Below, piece after piece: positions 47,617 to 58,433 of a DNA stretch of 64,000 nucleotides. Every line of letters starts with the position of its first letter. The stretch's first letter is position 1. The stretch is from Embleya scabrispora. GTDB lineage: Bacteria > Actinomycetota > Actinomycetes > Streptomycetales > Streptomycetaceae. The translations under genes were made by a program, and so were the position numbers. Location of the stretch: assembly GCF_002024165.1 (NCBI RefSeq), contig NZ_MWQN01000001.1, forward strand, positions 3,265,365 through 3,329,364, written 5' to 3'. The notes below the pieces were generated by a model, which ran no database searches, was not told the DNA's origin, and was given only the letters and a program-made list of their open reading frames with translations.

Positions 47617-50033
47617 GCGATCGCCGGATCCGTTCCGAGGCCGGGATGCCGCCGCGACGCGGCCGAGTGGCCGGTGTACTGCTGCTGGCCCTGCTGCTCG
47701 CCGTCGCACTGCTCGGGGCGCTGCCACCGACCGTCGTACGCGCCGCCGACGGCGACGGGATCCGAGTCCTGATCACCAGGATGACCCCGATCGCCAAGCC
47801 CGGCGGCACCATCACCATCGAGGGCCAGGTACTGAACAGCGGCTCCAAGCCGCTCGACGCGGTGGAGCTGGCGGTGCGGATGCGCACCTCGGAACCGCTC
47901 TTTCGCAGCGGCATCTCCTCGCCCGAGGAGGGCCAGTCGAACGGCTCCCTGGTGCGCGACGTCAAGCCGGTGACCGTACGCGTGCCGGCCTCCGGGCCGG
48001 GCCAGCCGTGGTCGTTCGCCGTGCGCGCCGACGCGCTCAATCTGGGCGAGGCCGGCGCGTACCCGCTCGCGATCGAGGCGCGGGTCGGCGGGCGCGTCGT
48101 CGGCTCCACCCGCACCTTCCTGCCGTGGATCGGCAAGAACGGCCTGAAGAACGTACCGAAACTGCGGGTCGGCATGATCTGGCCGCTGGTCGACCGACCG
48201 CACCGCGACGGCACCACGCTCGGCGACGAGGGTCAGACGCCGGTGTTCCGCGACGACGACCTGGCCGCGCTGTTCGCCCCGGGCGGGCGGTTGTACGAAC
48301 TGGCGGCCATCGGCGGTGGAATGAAGGTCGACTGGGCGATCGACCCCGAACTGCTCGACTCCGCCGCCGAGATGGCGGGCGGATACCGGGTCGCGCCGCC
48401 CGGGAGCCTGGAGCCGGGCAAGCCGAAGAAGACCAAGGACGGCAAGCCGCCGCCCGAGGAGGACACGGCCAAGGCGACGCCGAACCAGATCTCGAACACC
48501 CTGGCGGGCGGCGGCGGTCAGACCGCCGCCGGGTGGCTGGACCGGCTCAAGGGCGCCATCGGCTCCCAGCCCGTGATCGGCCTCCCGTACGGCGACCCCG
48601 ACATCGCCGCCGTGGCGCACGCGCTCGACGCCGGCAAAACGGACCTGCGTCCGCAGTTGACCGAGGCCCAGCTCGAATCCGCCGCCGTCTTCCAGCGCGT
48701 CCTGGGCAGGCCCGCGCGCGCCGACGTGGCCTGGCCCGCCTCCGGCGCGCTGGACCCGTCGATCGTCTCCCTGGCCGGCAACAGCGGCGCCGGCACGGTG
48801 ATCACCGCCGGTGCGAGCCTGCCGCCGACCAAGGACCTCAACGTCACACCGCTGGCCACCGCGTCGCTGCCGGGCAGCGACAAGGGCACCGCGCTGGTCA
48901 CCGACCCGGACATCGACACGCTGCTGGCCGCGGACACCAGGGCGCCGGGCCAGGCGGTGCTGACCACGCAGCAGTTGCTCGCCGAGTTGCTGACCATCGT
49001 GCTGCAGGAGCCCACGCTCAAGCCCACCCGCAGTGTGCTGATCGCCCCGCCGCGGCTGATGGACACCGCGCTGGCGGGCGTGCTGCGCGACGTGATGGCG
49101 GCGTCGGCCGAGTGGGCGCAACCCACCAGCCTGACCGAGTTGGCCGCCGAGCCCGCCCCGCTGCCCGCCCGCAAGTCGGTCGCCTACCCCAAGAACGTCC
49201 GCGCCTTCGAGCCGAGCGCGCAATACCTGGCGGAGACCGACAACCTGGCCGGGTCGATGCAGACCTTCGCCTCGATCCTGACCCGGCCCGAGCGGGTGAC
49301 CGGCCCGTTCGACCCCGCGCTCCTGCGCATGTTGTCCACCTCGTGGCGCGGCGACGCGCAGGGCGCGGATCGCTACCGACTGGGCGTGACCCGGGGACTG
49401 CGCGAGCTGGAATCGCTCGTCTACATCATCCGCAGAACCGGGGTGACCCTGTCCGGCGACGAGGGCAACATACCGGTCACCGTGGTGAACAACCTCCAGC
49501 AGCCGATCAACGTGCGGGTGGTGGTCACCTCGCACCAGCCCAACCGGCTCAAGCTGGGCGATCCGGCCACCGTGACGGTGCCCGACGGTCGCCGACTCGA
49601 AGTGCCGATCTCGGCGAAATCGGCCGCGAACGGCAAGGTCATGGTCGACGTGGCGCTGCTCACCCCGGACGGGCGGGCGGTGAATCCGGCGCAGTCGTTC
49701 TTCGTGAACACCACCACGATCGACGCGCTGACCCGATGGATCATCGGCGGCCTCGCGTTCCTGCTCGCGGTGTTCTCGCTCCGCGCGTTCCTGCGCAAGC
49801 GCCGGGAGGCGGCCCTTGCCGGGGACACGCGCGGCGAGGATGGTGAGGACGACCTCGATCCGCCGGCGGAATCCGATCCCCCGGACGACGCGGCCGGGGA
49901 CCGGATCCGGCCGAAACCGGAGTGGTCGCCGCCGCCTCCGGTACACCCGTACGCCGGCGGGAACCGACCGCCCGATCCGGCCGACCCGCACGGACACACA
50001 CCGTTGGGATCCACGACCGACCGCCCCGAATGA
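47613..50033 (+). CDS. DUF6049-like secreted, membrane-anchored protein
   Basis: An 806-residue protein. A signal peptide spans about 1-45 ([26 protein letters not shown]), followed by a large external region and a C-terminal helix at about 703-722 with a basic, Pro-rich cytoplasmic tail. The first external part has a beta-sandwich look ([29 protein letters not shown]). GTG 47613 shares GTGA with the NUDIX stop, so they are coupled. Its neighbour murJ suggests a role in wall assembly; the function is unknown. Confidence 0.82.
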   Translation: MSDRRIRSEAGMPPRRGRVAGVLLLALLLAVALLGALPPTVVRAADGDGIRVLITRMTPIAKPGGTITIEGQVLNSGSKPLDAVELAVRMRTSEPLFRSGISSPEEGQSNGSLVRDVKPVTVRVPASGPGQPWSFAVRADALNLGEAGAYPLAIEARVGGRVVGSTRTFLPWIGKNGLKNVPKLRVGMIWPLVDRPHRDGTTLGDEGQTPVFRDDDLAALFAPGGRLYELAAIGGGMKVDWAIDPELLDSAAEMAGGYRVAPPGSLEPGKPKKTKDGKPPPEEDTAKATPNQISNTLAGGGGQTAAGWLDRLKGAIGSQPVIGLPYGDPDIAAVAHALDAGKTDLRPQLTEAQLESAAVFQRVLGRPARADVAWPASGALDPSIVSLAGNSGAGTVITAGASLPPTKDLNVTPLATASLPGSDKGTALVTDPDIDTLLAADTRAPGQAVLTTQQLLAELLTIVLQEPTLKPTRSVLIAPPRLMDTALAGVLRDVMAASAEWAQPTSLTELAAEPAPLPARKSVAYPKNVRAFEPSAQYLAETDNLAGSMQTFASILTRPERVTGPFDPALLRMLSTSWRGDAQGADRYRLGVTRGLRELESLVYIIRRTGVTLSGDEGNIPVTVVNNLQQPINVRVVVTSHQPNRLKLGDPATVTVPDGRRLEVPISAKSAANGKVMVDVALLTPDGRAVNPAQSFFVNTTTIDALTRWIIGGLAFLLAVFSLRAFLRKRREAALAGDTRGEDGEDDLDPPAESDPPDDAAGDRIRPKPEWSPPPPVHPYAGGNRPPDPADPHGHTPLGSTTDRPE

Positions 50034-50085
50034 GAAAGTGGGCACCGGACACTCAACCTGACCGAGAAGACGAGGGCCCGCCCGC

Positions 50086-52716
50086 ATGAGCGACCGGAGC
50101 GACGAACGTCAGCCGTACACCGGCGGCTCCGCCGAGCCGGACGACGGCGCGCACGACGATCCCTACCGGGGTCGGCCGCCCGCCGACCCCTACCTGCAGC
50201 AGTACGTCGATCCGTACGGGCAGCCGGCCGATCCCTACGCCGCGCAACCGCCGGATCCGTACGCGCGCCCCGGGGAGCAGGGCTATCCCGACCCCAACGC
50301 GCACCCGGGTTACGGCGAGCCCGAGTACCCGCAGCAGGGCTATCCGAGCCAGGGCGGCTACGGCGCGGGCCCCGAACCGGTCTACGGGGATTCCTACGGC
50401 GCGCAGTCGGGCGGCGGCTACGACCCGTACGGACAGCAGCAACAACGACAGCCGCCCGCGCAGGACGGCGGGGCGTGGTTCCGGGACGAGTTGAGCGACC
50501 CGCCCGGCAACGACCCGTACGTGGGCGTGGACGAGATCTTCACCCCCGAGCCGGCGCCGTACGACCCCTCTCGGCAGTACGACCCCGCCCAGCACTACGA
50601 CCCCTCCGGCGCGCCGCAGCAGTACGGCGACAACGGCGGCTACGGCTCCGGCGACCCGTACGGCCAGCAGCCACAGGCGCAGAACTACGCGCAGCAACCG
50701 CAGCAGCAGCCGCAGCACCAGCAGCAGGCGTACCAACAGCAGTCGTACGTTCCACAGCAGCCGAGCCCCCAGCAGGGCCAGGGCGGCTGGGGCGACTACG
50801 ACCGCCCGGGCGGCTGGCTGATGGACCAGACGCTGACCGGCATCAACCTCGGCCTCGCCGGCGACATCGCGGGCATGCCCTCGTACACCGAGGCCTACCA
50901 GCGCTACGAGACCCAGCACCGGGCCGAGGCGGCCGCCGCGTCGATGTCGGCGAGCGCCGTCCTCGACGCCCCGCCGGTCCCGGTGAACCCGTCCACCTCG
51001 CCCGTCTATCGGATGCCCGGCTCGGGCGCCGAGGAGCGCATGGCCGGCATCCCGGTCGGCGGCGGTGGCAGGAAGGGCAGCAAGCTCGGCGGGATAATGC
51101 GGTCCTCCGCCGTGATGGCGGCGGGCACGATCGTGTCCCGGATGACCGGCTTCGTCCGCAACCTGGTCGCCGCGGCGGCGCTGGGCACCGCGATCCTGGC
51201 GAACACCTACAACGTCGCCAACACGATGCCGACGCTGTTGTACATCCTGGTCGGCGGCGGCGCGCTGAACGCGGTGTTCGTACCGCAGCTGGTGCGGGCC
51301 ATGCGCCAGGACGACGACGGCGGCGAGGCGTACGCGAACCGCCTGCTCACGCTGGTGATGACGGTGCTGGCGGGGTTGGTGATGCTGGCCTGGTTCGGCG
51401 CGCCGCTGCTGATCCGGGCGTTCGCGAACTCGCTGGCCAAACACCATCAGGACTACGAACTAGCGATCACCTTCGCGCGCTACTGCCTGCCGATCATCTT
51501 CTTCATGGGCCTGCACGTGCTGTTCGGGCAGATCCTCAACGCGCGCGAGCGCTACGGCCCGATGATGTGGACCCCGGTCCTGAACAACATCGTCATCATC
51601 GCGACGTTCGGCCTGTACATCTGGGTGGCCGGCACCCAGAAGAACACCGGGCAGAACTCGGACACCATCACCCCGGACGAGATCCGGCTGCTGGGTCTGG
51701 GCACGCTGCTCGGCATGGTCGTGCAGTCGATGGCGATGATCCCGTATCTCAAGTCGGCCCGGTTCCGCTTCCGGCCGCGCTTCGACTGGCGCGGCTCGGG
51801 GATGGGCAAGGCGCTCGGTCTGGCCAAGTGGACGTTCCTGTTCGTGCTGGCCAACCAGGCCGGCTACCTGGTGGTGACCCAGCTCGCCACCGCGATCGAC
51901 GTCGACGCGAGAGACCAGAACATCCAGTTCGGCGTCGGCTTCACCGCCTACAGCAGCGCGCTGCTGATCTGGCAGCTGCCCCAGGCGGTGATCACCGTGT
52001 CGGTGATGACCGCGATGTTGCCCAGGATGAGTCGCGCCGCCGCCGACGGCGACGAGGCCAGCGTGCGCGGTGACATCTCCTCCGGCCTGCGCCTGTCGGC
52101 GGTGGCGATGATCCCGTGCGCGGTGATCTTCGTGGCCCTCGGCCGAGACATCGGCGGCTTCATCTTCGCGCCCACCGGCGAGCAGAGCGCGCACTGGATC
52201 GGCTACATGCTGATGGCGCTCGGCCTGGGCCTGATCCCGTACTCGGCGCAGTACGTGCTGCTGCGCGGGTTCTACGTGTACGAGGACACCAGGACACCCT
52301 TCCTGAACACCGTGTGGATCGCCGGCGCCCAGGCGGCCTTCGCGGGCCTGGCCTATGTCGCGCTGCCCACCAAGTGGGCCGGTGTCGGCATCGCGGGCGG
52401 CTACAGCCTCGCCTACCTCGTCGGCGTGCTGCTGGCCGCGCAACGGCTGAAGAAGCGGCTCGGCGACCTGGACGGCCGCCGGGTGACCCGGACCTACACC
52501 CGGCTGCTGATCGCCGCCGGGGTCGGCGGCGCCGCGGCGTTCTTCGTGGCCCGGGTGTGCACCGGACACTTCGGCTCGGCCATGGGCGGCTCGGCGATCG
52601 CGGTGGGCGCCGGGATCGTGACCATGTTCGTGGTGTTCTTCATCGCGGCGAACCGTATGCGCGTCGAGGAGATGAGCGCGATGACCGGGATGATCAAGGG
52701 CCGGCTCGGCCGCTGA
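50086..52716 (+). CDS. murJ: Lipid II flippase MurJ with a long disordered N-terminus
   Basis: Flips lipid II across the membrane for peptidoglycan synthesis. It has 876 residues against about 500 for the core. Residues 1-330 are Tyr/Gln/Pro/Gly-rich and disordered (DPYRGRPPADPYLQQY, many QQ runs). The 14-helix MurJ core begins MRSSAVMAAGTIVSRMTGFVRN at about 342, with the cavity Arg residues. ATG 50086 is the first Met. It is followed by a pseudokinase gene; the two are fused in mycobacterial MviN. Confidence 0.93.
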   Translation: MSDRSDERQPYTGGSAEPDDGAHDDPYRGRPPADPYLQQYVDPYGQPADPYAAQPPDPYARPGEQGYPDPNAHPGYGEPEYPQQGYPSQGGYGAGPEPVYGDSYGAQSGGGYDPYGQQQQRQPPAQDGGAWFRDELSDPPGNDPYVGVDEIFTPEPAPYDPSRQYDPAQHYDPSGAPQQYGDNGGYGSGDPYGQQPQAQNYAQQPQQQPQHQQQAYQQQSYVPQQPSPQQGQGGWGDYDRPGGWLMDQTLTGINLGLAGDIAGMPSYTEAYQRYETQHRAEAAAASMSASAVLDAPPVPVNPSTSPVYRMPGSGAEERMAGIPVGGGGRKGSKLGGIMRSSAVMAAGTIVSRMTGFVRNLVAAAALGTAILANTYNVANTMPTLLYILVGGGALNAVFVPQLVRAMRQDDDGGEAYANRLLTLVMTVLAGLVMLAWFGAPLLIRAFANSLAKHHQDYELAITFARYCLPIIFFMGLHVLFGQILNARERYGPMMWTPVLNNIVIIATFGLYIWVAGTQKNTGQNSDTITPDEIRLLGLGTLLGMVVQSMAMIPYLKSARFRFRPRFDWRGSGMGKALGLAKWTFLFVLANQAGYLVVTQLATAIDVDARDQNIQFGVGFTAYSSALLIWQLPQAVITVSVMTAMLPRMSRAAADGDEASVRGDISSGLRLSAVAMIPCAVIFVALGRDIGGFIFAPTGEQSAHWIGYMLMALGLGLIPYSAQYVLLRGFYVYEDTRTPFLNTVWIAGAQAAFAGLAYVALPTKWAGVGIAGGYSLAYLVGVLLAAQRLKKRLGDLDGRRVTRTYTRLLIAAGVGGAAAFFVARVCTGHFGSAMGGSAIAVGAGIVTMFVVFFIAANRMRVEEMSAMTGMIKGRLGR

Positions 52717-53003
52717 CCGCGTCGCGCGGGCGACCGTACGACCCCGCCCGCCGGATTCCCACCGGGAATTCGGCGGGCGCAACGGTGTGGGATGCACCAC
52801 CATGGGGCGAGTGAGGGTGTGGCTCCCGGTGAAACGGGGGTAATGCTCCCGATACGCCGGTCTCGGTTTCCTTTCGGATCTTGCGAGGAGGCAACCCGAG
52901 ACGGGGTCCGGGAGTCTCAAGGTATGTAGAGGGCGTCCCTGACCAACGGCCCGAGAAGCCTCACCTCTACGATGAGTGTGCCGACGAGGAGGATGAGGCC
53001 GAG

Positions 53004-54944
53004 GTGACGGACCGAACCGCAGGATCCGTCGACCTAGCGACGGGTGAGGCAAACCCCGTACCGACAAAGGCTTCTGACACATCGTCGGACAAACGTGTCG
53101 GTTCGGACGAGAAGACCTCCGGAACCACCACGGTTTTGCCCATCGGTTCCGAGCCCGAATCGCCTTCCGGTTCTCCGTCCGACGCAGAGGCGGCGACCGA
53201 GACTGCGGGAAATGCCGACGCAGCGGCCGAACCGGTCGTGCGCGAGCCGACGGCCGACGGTGACAGCGGCGCCGGCACCGGCGGTGCGGGCGACACGAAC
53301 GCCGACGCACCGGCCGCGCCCGCACCGGCACCGGAGCCCCCGGCCCCCCGGGTCAGCCGAGGCACCCGACTCGCCGAGCGCTACCGACTCGAACACCGCC
53401 TGTCCCAGAACGGCCGCAGCGAGACCTGGCGCGCCGTGGACGAGAAGCTGCGCCGCGCGGTGGGCGTACACATCGTCCCCGCCGGCGGTGAACACGGTCG
53501 GGCGGTGATCGCCGCCGCCCGCGCCGCCGCGCTGATGGGCGATCCCCGTTTCGTCCAGGTCCTCGACTGCGCCGAACAAGACGGCCTGATCTATGTGGTG
53601 AAGGAGTGGCTGCCCGACGCGGACAACCTCACCAAGGTCTTCGAGAGCGCCCCGCTGCCGCCGCACGAGGTCTACGAACTCACCCGCGCCCTCGCCCAGG
53701 CGATGTCCGTCGCACACCGCGCCGGCCTGTCGCACCTGCGGCTCACGCCGGAGAACGTGCTGCGCATGCACACCGGCCAGTACAAGATCGTCGGCCTGGC
53801 GGTCGAGGCGGCGCTGTACGGGCACGACACCGACGACGCGGCCCGCGACGACACGCACGCGGTCGGCCGGCTGATGTACGCCGCGCTGACCCGACGCTGG
53901 GTCGAGGGCACCGAGTACGGTTTGCAGGCCGCGCCGTTCACCGGCGGCAGGCTGTGCGCGCCCGGCCAGATCCGGGCCGGCGTGGACGACACGCTCTCCG
54001 CCCTGGCGATGCGCGCGCTCGGCCACGAGGTCAAGCACGAACCGGCGTTCGGGACACCGGCCGAGTTGTCCGCGGCGATCACCGCCATCCCGGAGATGCA
54101 CCCGCCGGAGCAGAACACCATCGTCGGCGGCCCGGAGCCGGACGAGTACCCGATCTACAACCCGACGCCGAACCGCACGGTCTACGCCTCGGCGGGCTAC
54201 TCCGGCGGCGGAGGCGGCCCGCTCGGCCCGGCCCGACCGCCGGTCACCCCGCCGCCGCCGCTGGGCGGCCGCTTCGGCGCCGCGGTCAAGGGCGCGGTCG
54301 CGGTCCTGGTGGTGCTCGCCATCGTGCTGGTGACGTGGCAGGTGGCCAGCCATGTGGGCGACGGCGAGAAGAAGGAGCCACCGCTGAAGACGCAGGGCGG
54401 TGGCACGTCGAGCCCGCCGACCCAGGCACCGGTGGCTCCGACACCCACGCGGCAGGCCCTCCCGACGCGCGGCACGGAGATCTCGATCGGCGGCTCGCCC
54501 GTCGACCAGGACGACGTGGCCAAGACCTACGACGGAAACCGCGAGACGTACTGGCAGACCAACATGATGAAGGACGGACCGACGGTCGACTTCAACGGCC
54601 GCAAGGGGTACGGGATCATCTACGACCTGGGTCAACCGATGGACGTCCGCGGCCTCGACCTCGCGCTCGGCACCGGCGGAACCTCCACCACGATCACGCT
54701 CAAGGCCGCGCCCGGGGCCGGATCGATGCCGTCGAGCCAGGACGCCTTCACCACCTCCGTGGGCAGCAAGTCGACCGATGGGGCCGAGGTGAGCATCCGC
54801 TCCGACAAGGCGGTCAAGACCCAGTACGTACTGGTGCTGATGACCGCGATGCCCGAGGTTCTCCACGACGTCAGCGGCTACCACATCTACACCCCGGGGC
54901 ATCAGAACGCCTGGCGCGAGATCACCTTCACGGTCAACAGCTGA
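53004..54944 (+). CDS. Pseudokinase with one helix and discoidin-like external domain
   Basis: A 646-residue protein. Residues 1-120 are acidic and disordered; the kinase-like domain (about 122-370) keeps the start YRLEHRLSQNGRSETWRAVDEKLRRAV but has LRLTPENVL where active kinases have HRDLKPXN, so it should not phosphorylate. A helix at about 430-452 leads to an external beta domain (NRETYWQTN and GYGIIYDLGQPMDVRGLDL). This is the layout of the MviN C-terminus of Mycobacterium. GTG 53004 begins VTDRTAGSVDLA. It probably regulates MurJ. Confidence 0.85.
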   Translation: MTDRTAGSVDLATGEANPVPTKASDTSSDKRVGSDEKTSGTTTVLPIGSEPESPSGSPSDAEAATETAGNADAAAEPVVREPTADGDSGAGTGGAGDTNADAPAAPAPAPEPPAPRVSRGTRLAERYRLEHRLSQNGRSETWRAVDEKLRRAVGVHIVPAGGEHGRAVIAAARAAALMGDPRFVQVLDCAEQDGLIYVVKEWLPDADNLTKVFESAPLPPHEVYELTRALAQAMSVAHRAGLSHLRLTPENVLRMHTGQYKIVGLAVEAALYGHDTDDAARDDTHAVGRLMYAALTRRWVEGTEYGLQAAPFTGGRLCAPGQIRAGVDDTLSALAMRALGHEVKHEPAFGTPAELSAAITAIPEMHPPEQNTIVGGPEPDEYPIYNPTPNRTVYASAGYSGGGGGPLGPARPPVTPPPPLGGRFGAAVKGAVAVLVVLAIVLVTWQVASHVGDGEKKEPPLKTQGGGTSSPPTQAPVAPTPTRQALPTRGTEISIGGSPVDQDDVAKTYDGNRETYWQTNMMKDGPTVDFNGRKGYGIIYDLGQPMDVRGLDLALGTGGTSTTITLKAAPGAGSMPSSQDAFTTSVGSKSTDGAEVSIRSDKAVKTQYVLVLMTAMPEVLHDVSGYHIYTPGHQNAWREITFTVNS

Positions 54945-55029
54945 CCTTGTCCGAACGATCGAGCCGGACCTCCCGCACGCCTGCCCGCATCGCATGCCAG
55001 GATGACCCCGGGCCCAGGGGAGGTAGGCG

Positions 55030-55743
55030 GTGAGCACCGAGCGCAACGGATCGGCGTACGCGGACGTCACCGACGCCGATCTGCTCACCCGGCACACCCA
55101 CGGCGACCCCGACGCGTTCGGCGAACTCGTGCGCCGGCACCGTGATCGGCTGTGGGCGGTGGCCCTGCGCACCCTGGGGGACCGCGAGGAAGCCGCTGAC
55201 GCCCTCCAGGACGCCCTGGTTTCCGCCTACCGTGCCGCGGGAAGGTTCGAGGGCCGCGCGGCCGTCACGACGTGGCTGCACCGGATCGTGGTCAACGCCT
55301 GCCTGGACCGGGCCCGCCGCCGCGCCGCCCGGCCGGCCGTACCGCTGCCCGAGGATCTGGACCAGCGGCTGCCCGCGCCCGCGCAGGAGGATCCGGCGGT
55401 CCGGGGCGAGACCCGCGAGGCGCTGCTCGCCGCGCTGGCCACCCTCCCCGCCGAACAGCGCGCCGCGCTCGTCCTGGTGGACATGGAGGGTTATCCCGTC
55501 GACGAGGCGGCCAGGATCCTCGACGTCGCGTCCGGCACCATCAAGAGTCGCTGCGCCCGCGGTCGGGCCAAGCTCCTGCCCCTGGTGCGGCACCTGCGCG
55601 AGAGCGGGCCACCGGGCCCGGCCGGGTCCCCGGGGAACCCCGCGGCCGGACAATCCGTCCCATCGACGGACGACCGCCCACGAGCCGGCGGTCCGACCCC
55701 GGACCCGGGCGGCGCGAGCATGGAGGGAGGTGGCACACGATGA
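55030..55743 (+). CDS. sigM: ECF RNA polymerase sigma factor SigM
   Basis: A 237-residue ECF sigma factor. Region 2 (about 30-95) has FGELVRRHRDRLWAVALRTLGDREEAADALQDAL, and region 4 (about 138-185) has EGYPVDEAARILDVASGTIKSRCARGRAKL. The C-terminal 45 residues are Gly/Pro-rich. GTG 55030 has GGGGAGGTAGG upstream. Its stop shares ATGA with the anti-sigma gene (55740-55743). In streptomycetes this pair precedes trxBA and responds to envelope or redox stress. Confidence 0.93.
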   Translation: MSTERNGSAYADVTDADLLTRHTHGDPDAFGELVRRHRDRLWAVALRTLGDREEAADALQDALVSAYRAAGRFEGRAAVTTWLHRIVVNACLDRARRRAARPAVPLPEDLDQRLPAPAQEDPAVRGETREALLAALATLPAEQRAALVLVDMEGYPVDEAARILDVASGTIKSRCARGRAKLLPLVRHLRESGPPGPAGSPGNPAAGQSVPSTDDRPRAGGPTPDPGGASMEGGGTR

Positions 55744-56693
55744 GCGCACACATCGACGTCGAGGTGCTGTCCGACCTCGTCGAAGGACTGCTCACCGCGG
55801 CCGAGGCGGCCGCGCTCGACGCGCACCTCGCCGAGTGCGCCGAGTGCCGCGACACCCGCGACGCGCTCGCGGAGGTGCGGGAGCTGCTCGGCGGACAACC
55901 GGCCGAGCCGATGCCCGCCGACGTGATCGCCCGGATCGACGACGCGCTGGCCCTGGCCGCGCTGCCGCCGCCGCGCCCCGCCGAGCCGCCGAAGCCGCTG
56001 CCGGTGCCCGTGCCGGTGTCGGTGCCGGTGTCGGTCGTGACTCCGCCGCGCGCACCGAGCACACCGCCGACCGAGCACGTCGTGGTCCCGCTCGACCGGG
56101 CCCGCCGGCGGCGGCGCGGTCCGCTGCTCCTGGTCGCCGCCGCCGCGGCCGCGGTGGCCCTGGGCGTCACGCTCGTGGTCGACACCGGCGACAACGGCGA
56201 CTCGAACCACCGGGGGTCGACCGCCGTCAAGGGCAACGCCGACGCGTCCGCGCCCAAGGCCGCCGCCAACCCGACCGGCAAGTCGGGTGAGCGTCCCGGC
56301 GCGGGCGCGGACGAGCGCACGCCGCAGACCCCGCTGACGGCGTCCACCGCCCCGCCGACGGTGTACACCGCCGCCGGACTGACCGACCAGGTCTCGCTGC
56401 TGCTGCACCGCGCCGACCGCGCGCCGCGCGAGCTGCCCGCGTGCGTGGCCGCCGCCGTGGGTCCCGACGCGCCGCGGGCGTTGGCCGCCGATCCCGGCAG
56501 CTATACCGGCAAGCCCGCGTGGGTGGTGGTCCTGCCCGGCCCGAACACCGACCGGGTCCGGGTGTACATCGTGGACGCGTCGTGCGTCCCGCGCGCCGGC
56601 GCCGACGGCTCGGCGAGCCCCCCGGCCGCCGTACCCCCCTCGACCGGGTTCGCCGGCTCGCTTCTGCTGAGCACCGAGGTACCGAGAAGGTGA
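55740..56693 (+). CDS. SigM anti-sigma factor (zinc-finger HC2 type)
   Basis: A 317-residue membrane anti-sigma factor. The zinc-binding HLAECAEC (H-X3-C-X2-C) is at about residues 30-37. A Pro/Val repeat (PVPVPVSVPVSV) precedes a helix at about 122-141, and the external part has two Cys that may form a disulfide. It would hold SigM at the membrane until stress releases it. ATG 55740 follows GGAGGGAGG and overlaps the sigM stop. Confidence 0.88.
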   Translation: MSAHIDVEVLSDLVEGLLTAAEAAALDAHLAECAECRDTRDALAEVRELLGGQPAEPMPADVIARIDDALALAALPPPRPAEPPKPLPVPVPVSVPVSVVTPPRAPSTPPTEHVVVPLDRARRRRRGPLLLVAAAAAAVALGVTLVVDTGDNGDSNHRGSTAVKGNADASAPKAAANPTGKSGERPGAGADERTPQTPLTASTAPPTVYTAAGLTDQVSLLLHRADRAPRELPACVAAAVGPDAPRALAADPGSYTGKPAWVVVLPGPNTDRVRVYIVDASCVPRAGADGSASPPAAVPPSTGFAGSLLLSTEVPRR

Positions 56694-56727
56694 TCCCCGG
56701 CACGCCGCACCCGCGGCGTTGTGACCC

Positions 56728-56754
56728 GGGAATGGTGCGCGCCTAGGATCCGTT
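56728..56754 (+). promoter_or_regulatory. Sigma-R promoter of trxBA
   Basis: GGGAAT (56728-56733) and GTT (56752-56754) are separated by 18 bases, the exact consensus for the thiol-stress sigma factor SigR. It is about 105 bases upstream of the trxB start. SigR control of trxBA is well established in Streptomyces. Confidence 0.8.
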
Positions 56755-56858
56755 GTCGAACGAGACACCGCATCTCTCGGGGCGCGGGTTTCGCAGACCC
56801 GCACAGCCGACGCCGACCACCGGCACGAGGCTCGACAAGGAACCAGGGAAGGCTCAGC

Positions 56859-57806
56859 GTGAGCGACGTCCGCAACGTGATCATCATCGGATCCGGTCCG
56901 ACCGGGTACACGGCCGCCGTCTACGCAGCGCGCGCGGACCTGAAGCCGTTGGTCTTCGAAGGCGCCGTCACCGCGGGCGGGGCGCTGATGAACACCACCG
57001 AGGTCGAGAACTTCCCCGGCTGGCCGGACGGCATCATGGGTCCGGACCTGATGGACAACATGCGCAAGCAGGCCGAGCGTTTCGGCGCCGAGCTGGTGCC
57101 GGACGACATCGTCGCCGTCGACCTCGCGGGCGACGTCAAGACGGTCACCGACAGCGCGGGCACGGTACACAGGGCGCGCGCGGTGATCCTGGCGACCGGG
57201 TCGGCCTACCGCAAGCTCTCCCTCCCCAACGAGGACGCGCTGTCCGGTCGCGGGGTGTCCTGGTGCGCCACCTGCGACGGCTTCTTCTTCCGCGACCAGG
57301 ACATCGCGGTGGTCGGCGGCGGCGACTCGGCGATCGAGGAGGCCACGTTCCTGTCCCGCTTCGCCCGCTCGGTGACGGTGATCCACCGCCGCGACGAGCT
57401 GCGCGCGAGCAAGGCGATGCAGCATCGGGCGTTCGCGAACGAGAAGATCTCGTTCGCGTGGAACAGCGAGGTCGCCGAGATCCGGGGCGACGGCAAGCTC
57501 AGCGGCGTGCAGCTGCGCGACACCGTCACCGGCGAGCTGCGCGACCTGGCGGTCACCGGCCTGTTCATCGCGGTCGGCCACGACCCGCGCACCGAGCTGG
57601 TGCGCGGCCAGATCGACCTCGACGACGAGGGCTACATCAAGGTCGACGCGCCGACCACGCGGACCAACCTCACCGGCGTCTTCGCGGCGGGCGACGTCGT
57701 GGACCACACCTACCGCCAGGCGATCACCGCGGCCGGCACCGGCTGCGCGGCCGCCCTCGACGCGGAGCACTACCTCGCCTCGCTCGCCGACGGCGCGAGC
57801 GCCTGA
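56859..57806 (+). CDS. trxB: Thioredoxin-disulfide reductase
   Basis: Reduces thioredoxin with NADPH through FAD. It has 315 residues. The FAD-binding [16 protein letters not shown] is at 11-26, the redox CATC in [11 protein letters not shown] is at about 133-143, and the NADPH-binding [10 protein letters not shown] is near 155. The final [24 protein letters not shown] is canonical. GTG 56859 follows AGGGAAGG. It is co-transcribed with trxA (52-base gap) from a SigR promoter. Confidence 0.97.
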   Translation: MSDVRNVIIIGSGPTGYTAAVYAARADLKPLVFEGAVTAGGALMNTTEVENFPGWPDGIMGPDLMDNMRKQAERFGAELVPDDIVAVDLAGDVKTVTDSAGTVHRARAVILATGSAYRKLSLPNEDALSGRGVSWCATCDGFFFRDQDIAVVGGGDSAIEEATFLSRFARSVTVIHRRDELRASKAMQHRAFANEKISFAWNSEVAEIRGDGKLSGVQLRDTVTGELRDLAVTGLFIAVGHDPRTELVRGQIDLDDEGYIKVDAPTTRTNLTGVFAAGDVVDHTYRQAITAAGTGCAAALDAEHYLASLADGASA

Positions 57807-57858
57807 CCCGCAGCCCGTCCTTCGTCCGTCCCACCCCCAGCACACCGAGGAGCAACCC

Positions 57859-58185
57859 ATGGCCGGGGCCACCCACACCGTCACCGACAAGACCTTCGAC
57901 ACCGACGTCCTGATGAGCGACAAGCCCGTGCTCGTCGACTTCTGGGCCGAATGGTGCGGCCCCTGCCGCCAGATCGCCCCGGCGCTCGAGCAGATCGCGG
58001 CGGAGAACGGCGACAAGCTCGCCGTGGCGAAGCTGAACATCGACGAGAACCCGGAGATCACCACCCGCTACGGCGTGCTGTCGATCCCCACCCTGCACGT
58101 GTTCCAGGGCGGCGAGATCGTCAAGACGATCGTCGGCGCCAAGCCGAAGGCGGCCCTGCTGCGGGAGCTCGACGGGCTCATCTGA
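57859..58185 (+). CDS. trxA: Thioredoxin
   Basis: A 108-residue cytoplasmic disulfide reductase. The active site WCGPCRQ is at residues 32-38, with the cis-Pro in SIPTLHVF near 75. It is reduced by the upstream trxB product. ATG 57859 follows GAGGAG. A strong terminator follows. Confidence 0.97.
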   Translation: MAGATHTVTDKTFDTDVLMSDKPVLVDFWAEWCGPCRQIAPALEQIAAENGDKLAVAKLNIDENPEITTRYGVLSIPTLHVFQGGEIVKTIVGAKPKAALLRELDGLI

Positions 58186-58206
58186 GCCGATCCGCATCGG
58201 CCGTGT

Positions 58207-58244
58207 GCGAAGGGCGCTTCCCGGAACCGGGAAGCGCCCTTCGC
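58207..58244 (+). terminator. Terminator of trxBA
   Basis: An 18-base perfect stem GCGAAGGGCGCTTCCCGG and its complement with a two-base loop AA, 22 bases after the trxA stop. Confidence 0.88.
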
Positions 58245-58433
58245 GCGTGTCAGGGCGTACCGGCCGGCGACGAGGACCGGGCCGCGCGCCACACGCACCG
58301 CGGGAGCGCGTGCCCGACCCGCCCCCGGCGCGCGATGGGAATCGAGGCCCCCGGACCCCCGCTCCGGTACGGGAGGGACCGGATGCGCGCGTACGATCGA
58401 GTGTTGCGTCAAAACTCGGGAGGACTTCTTTCC

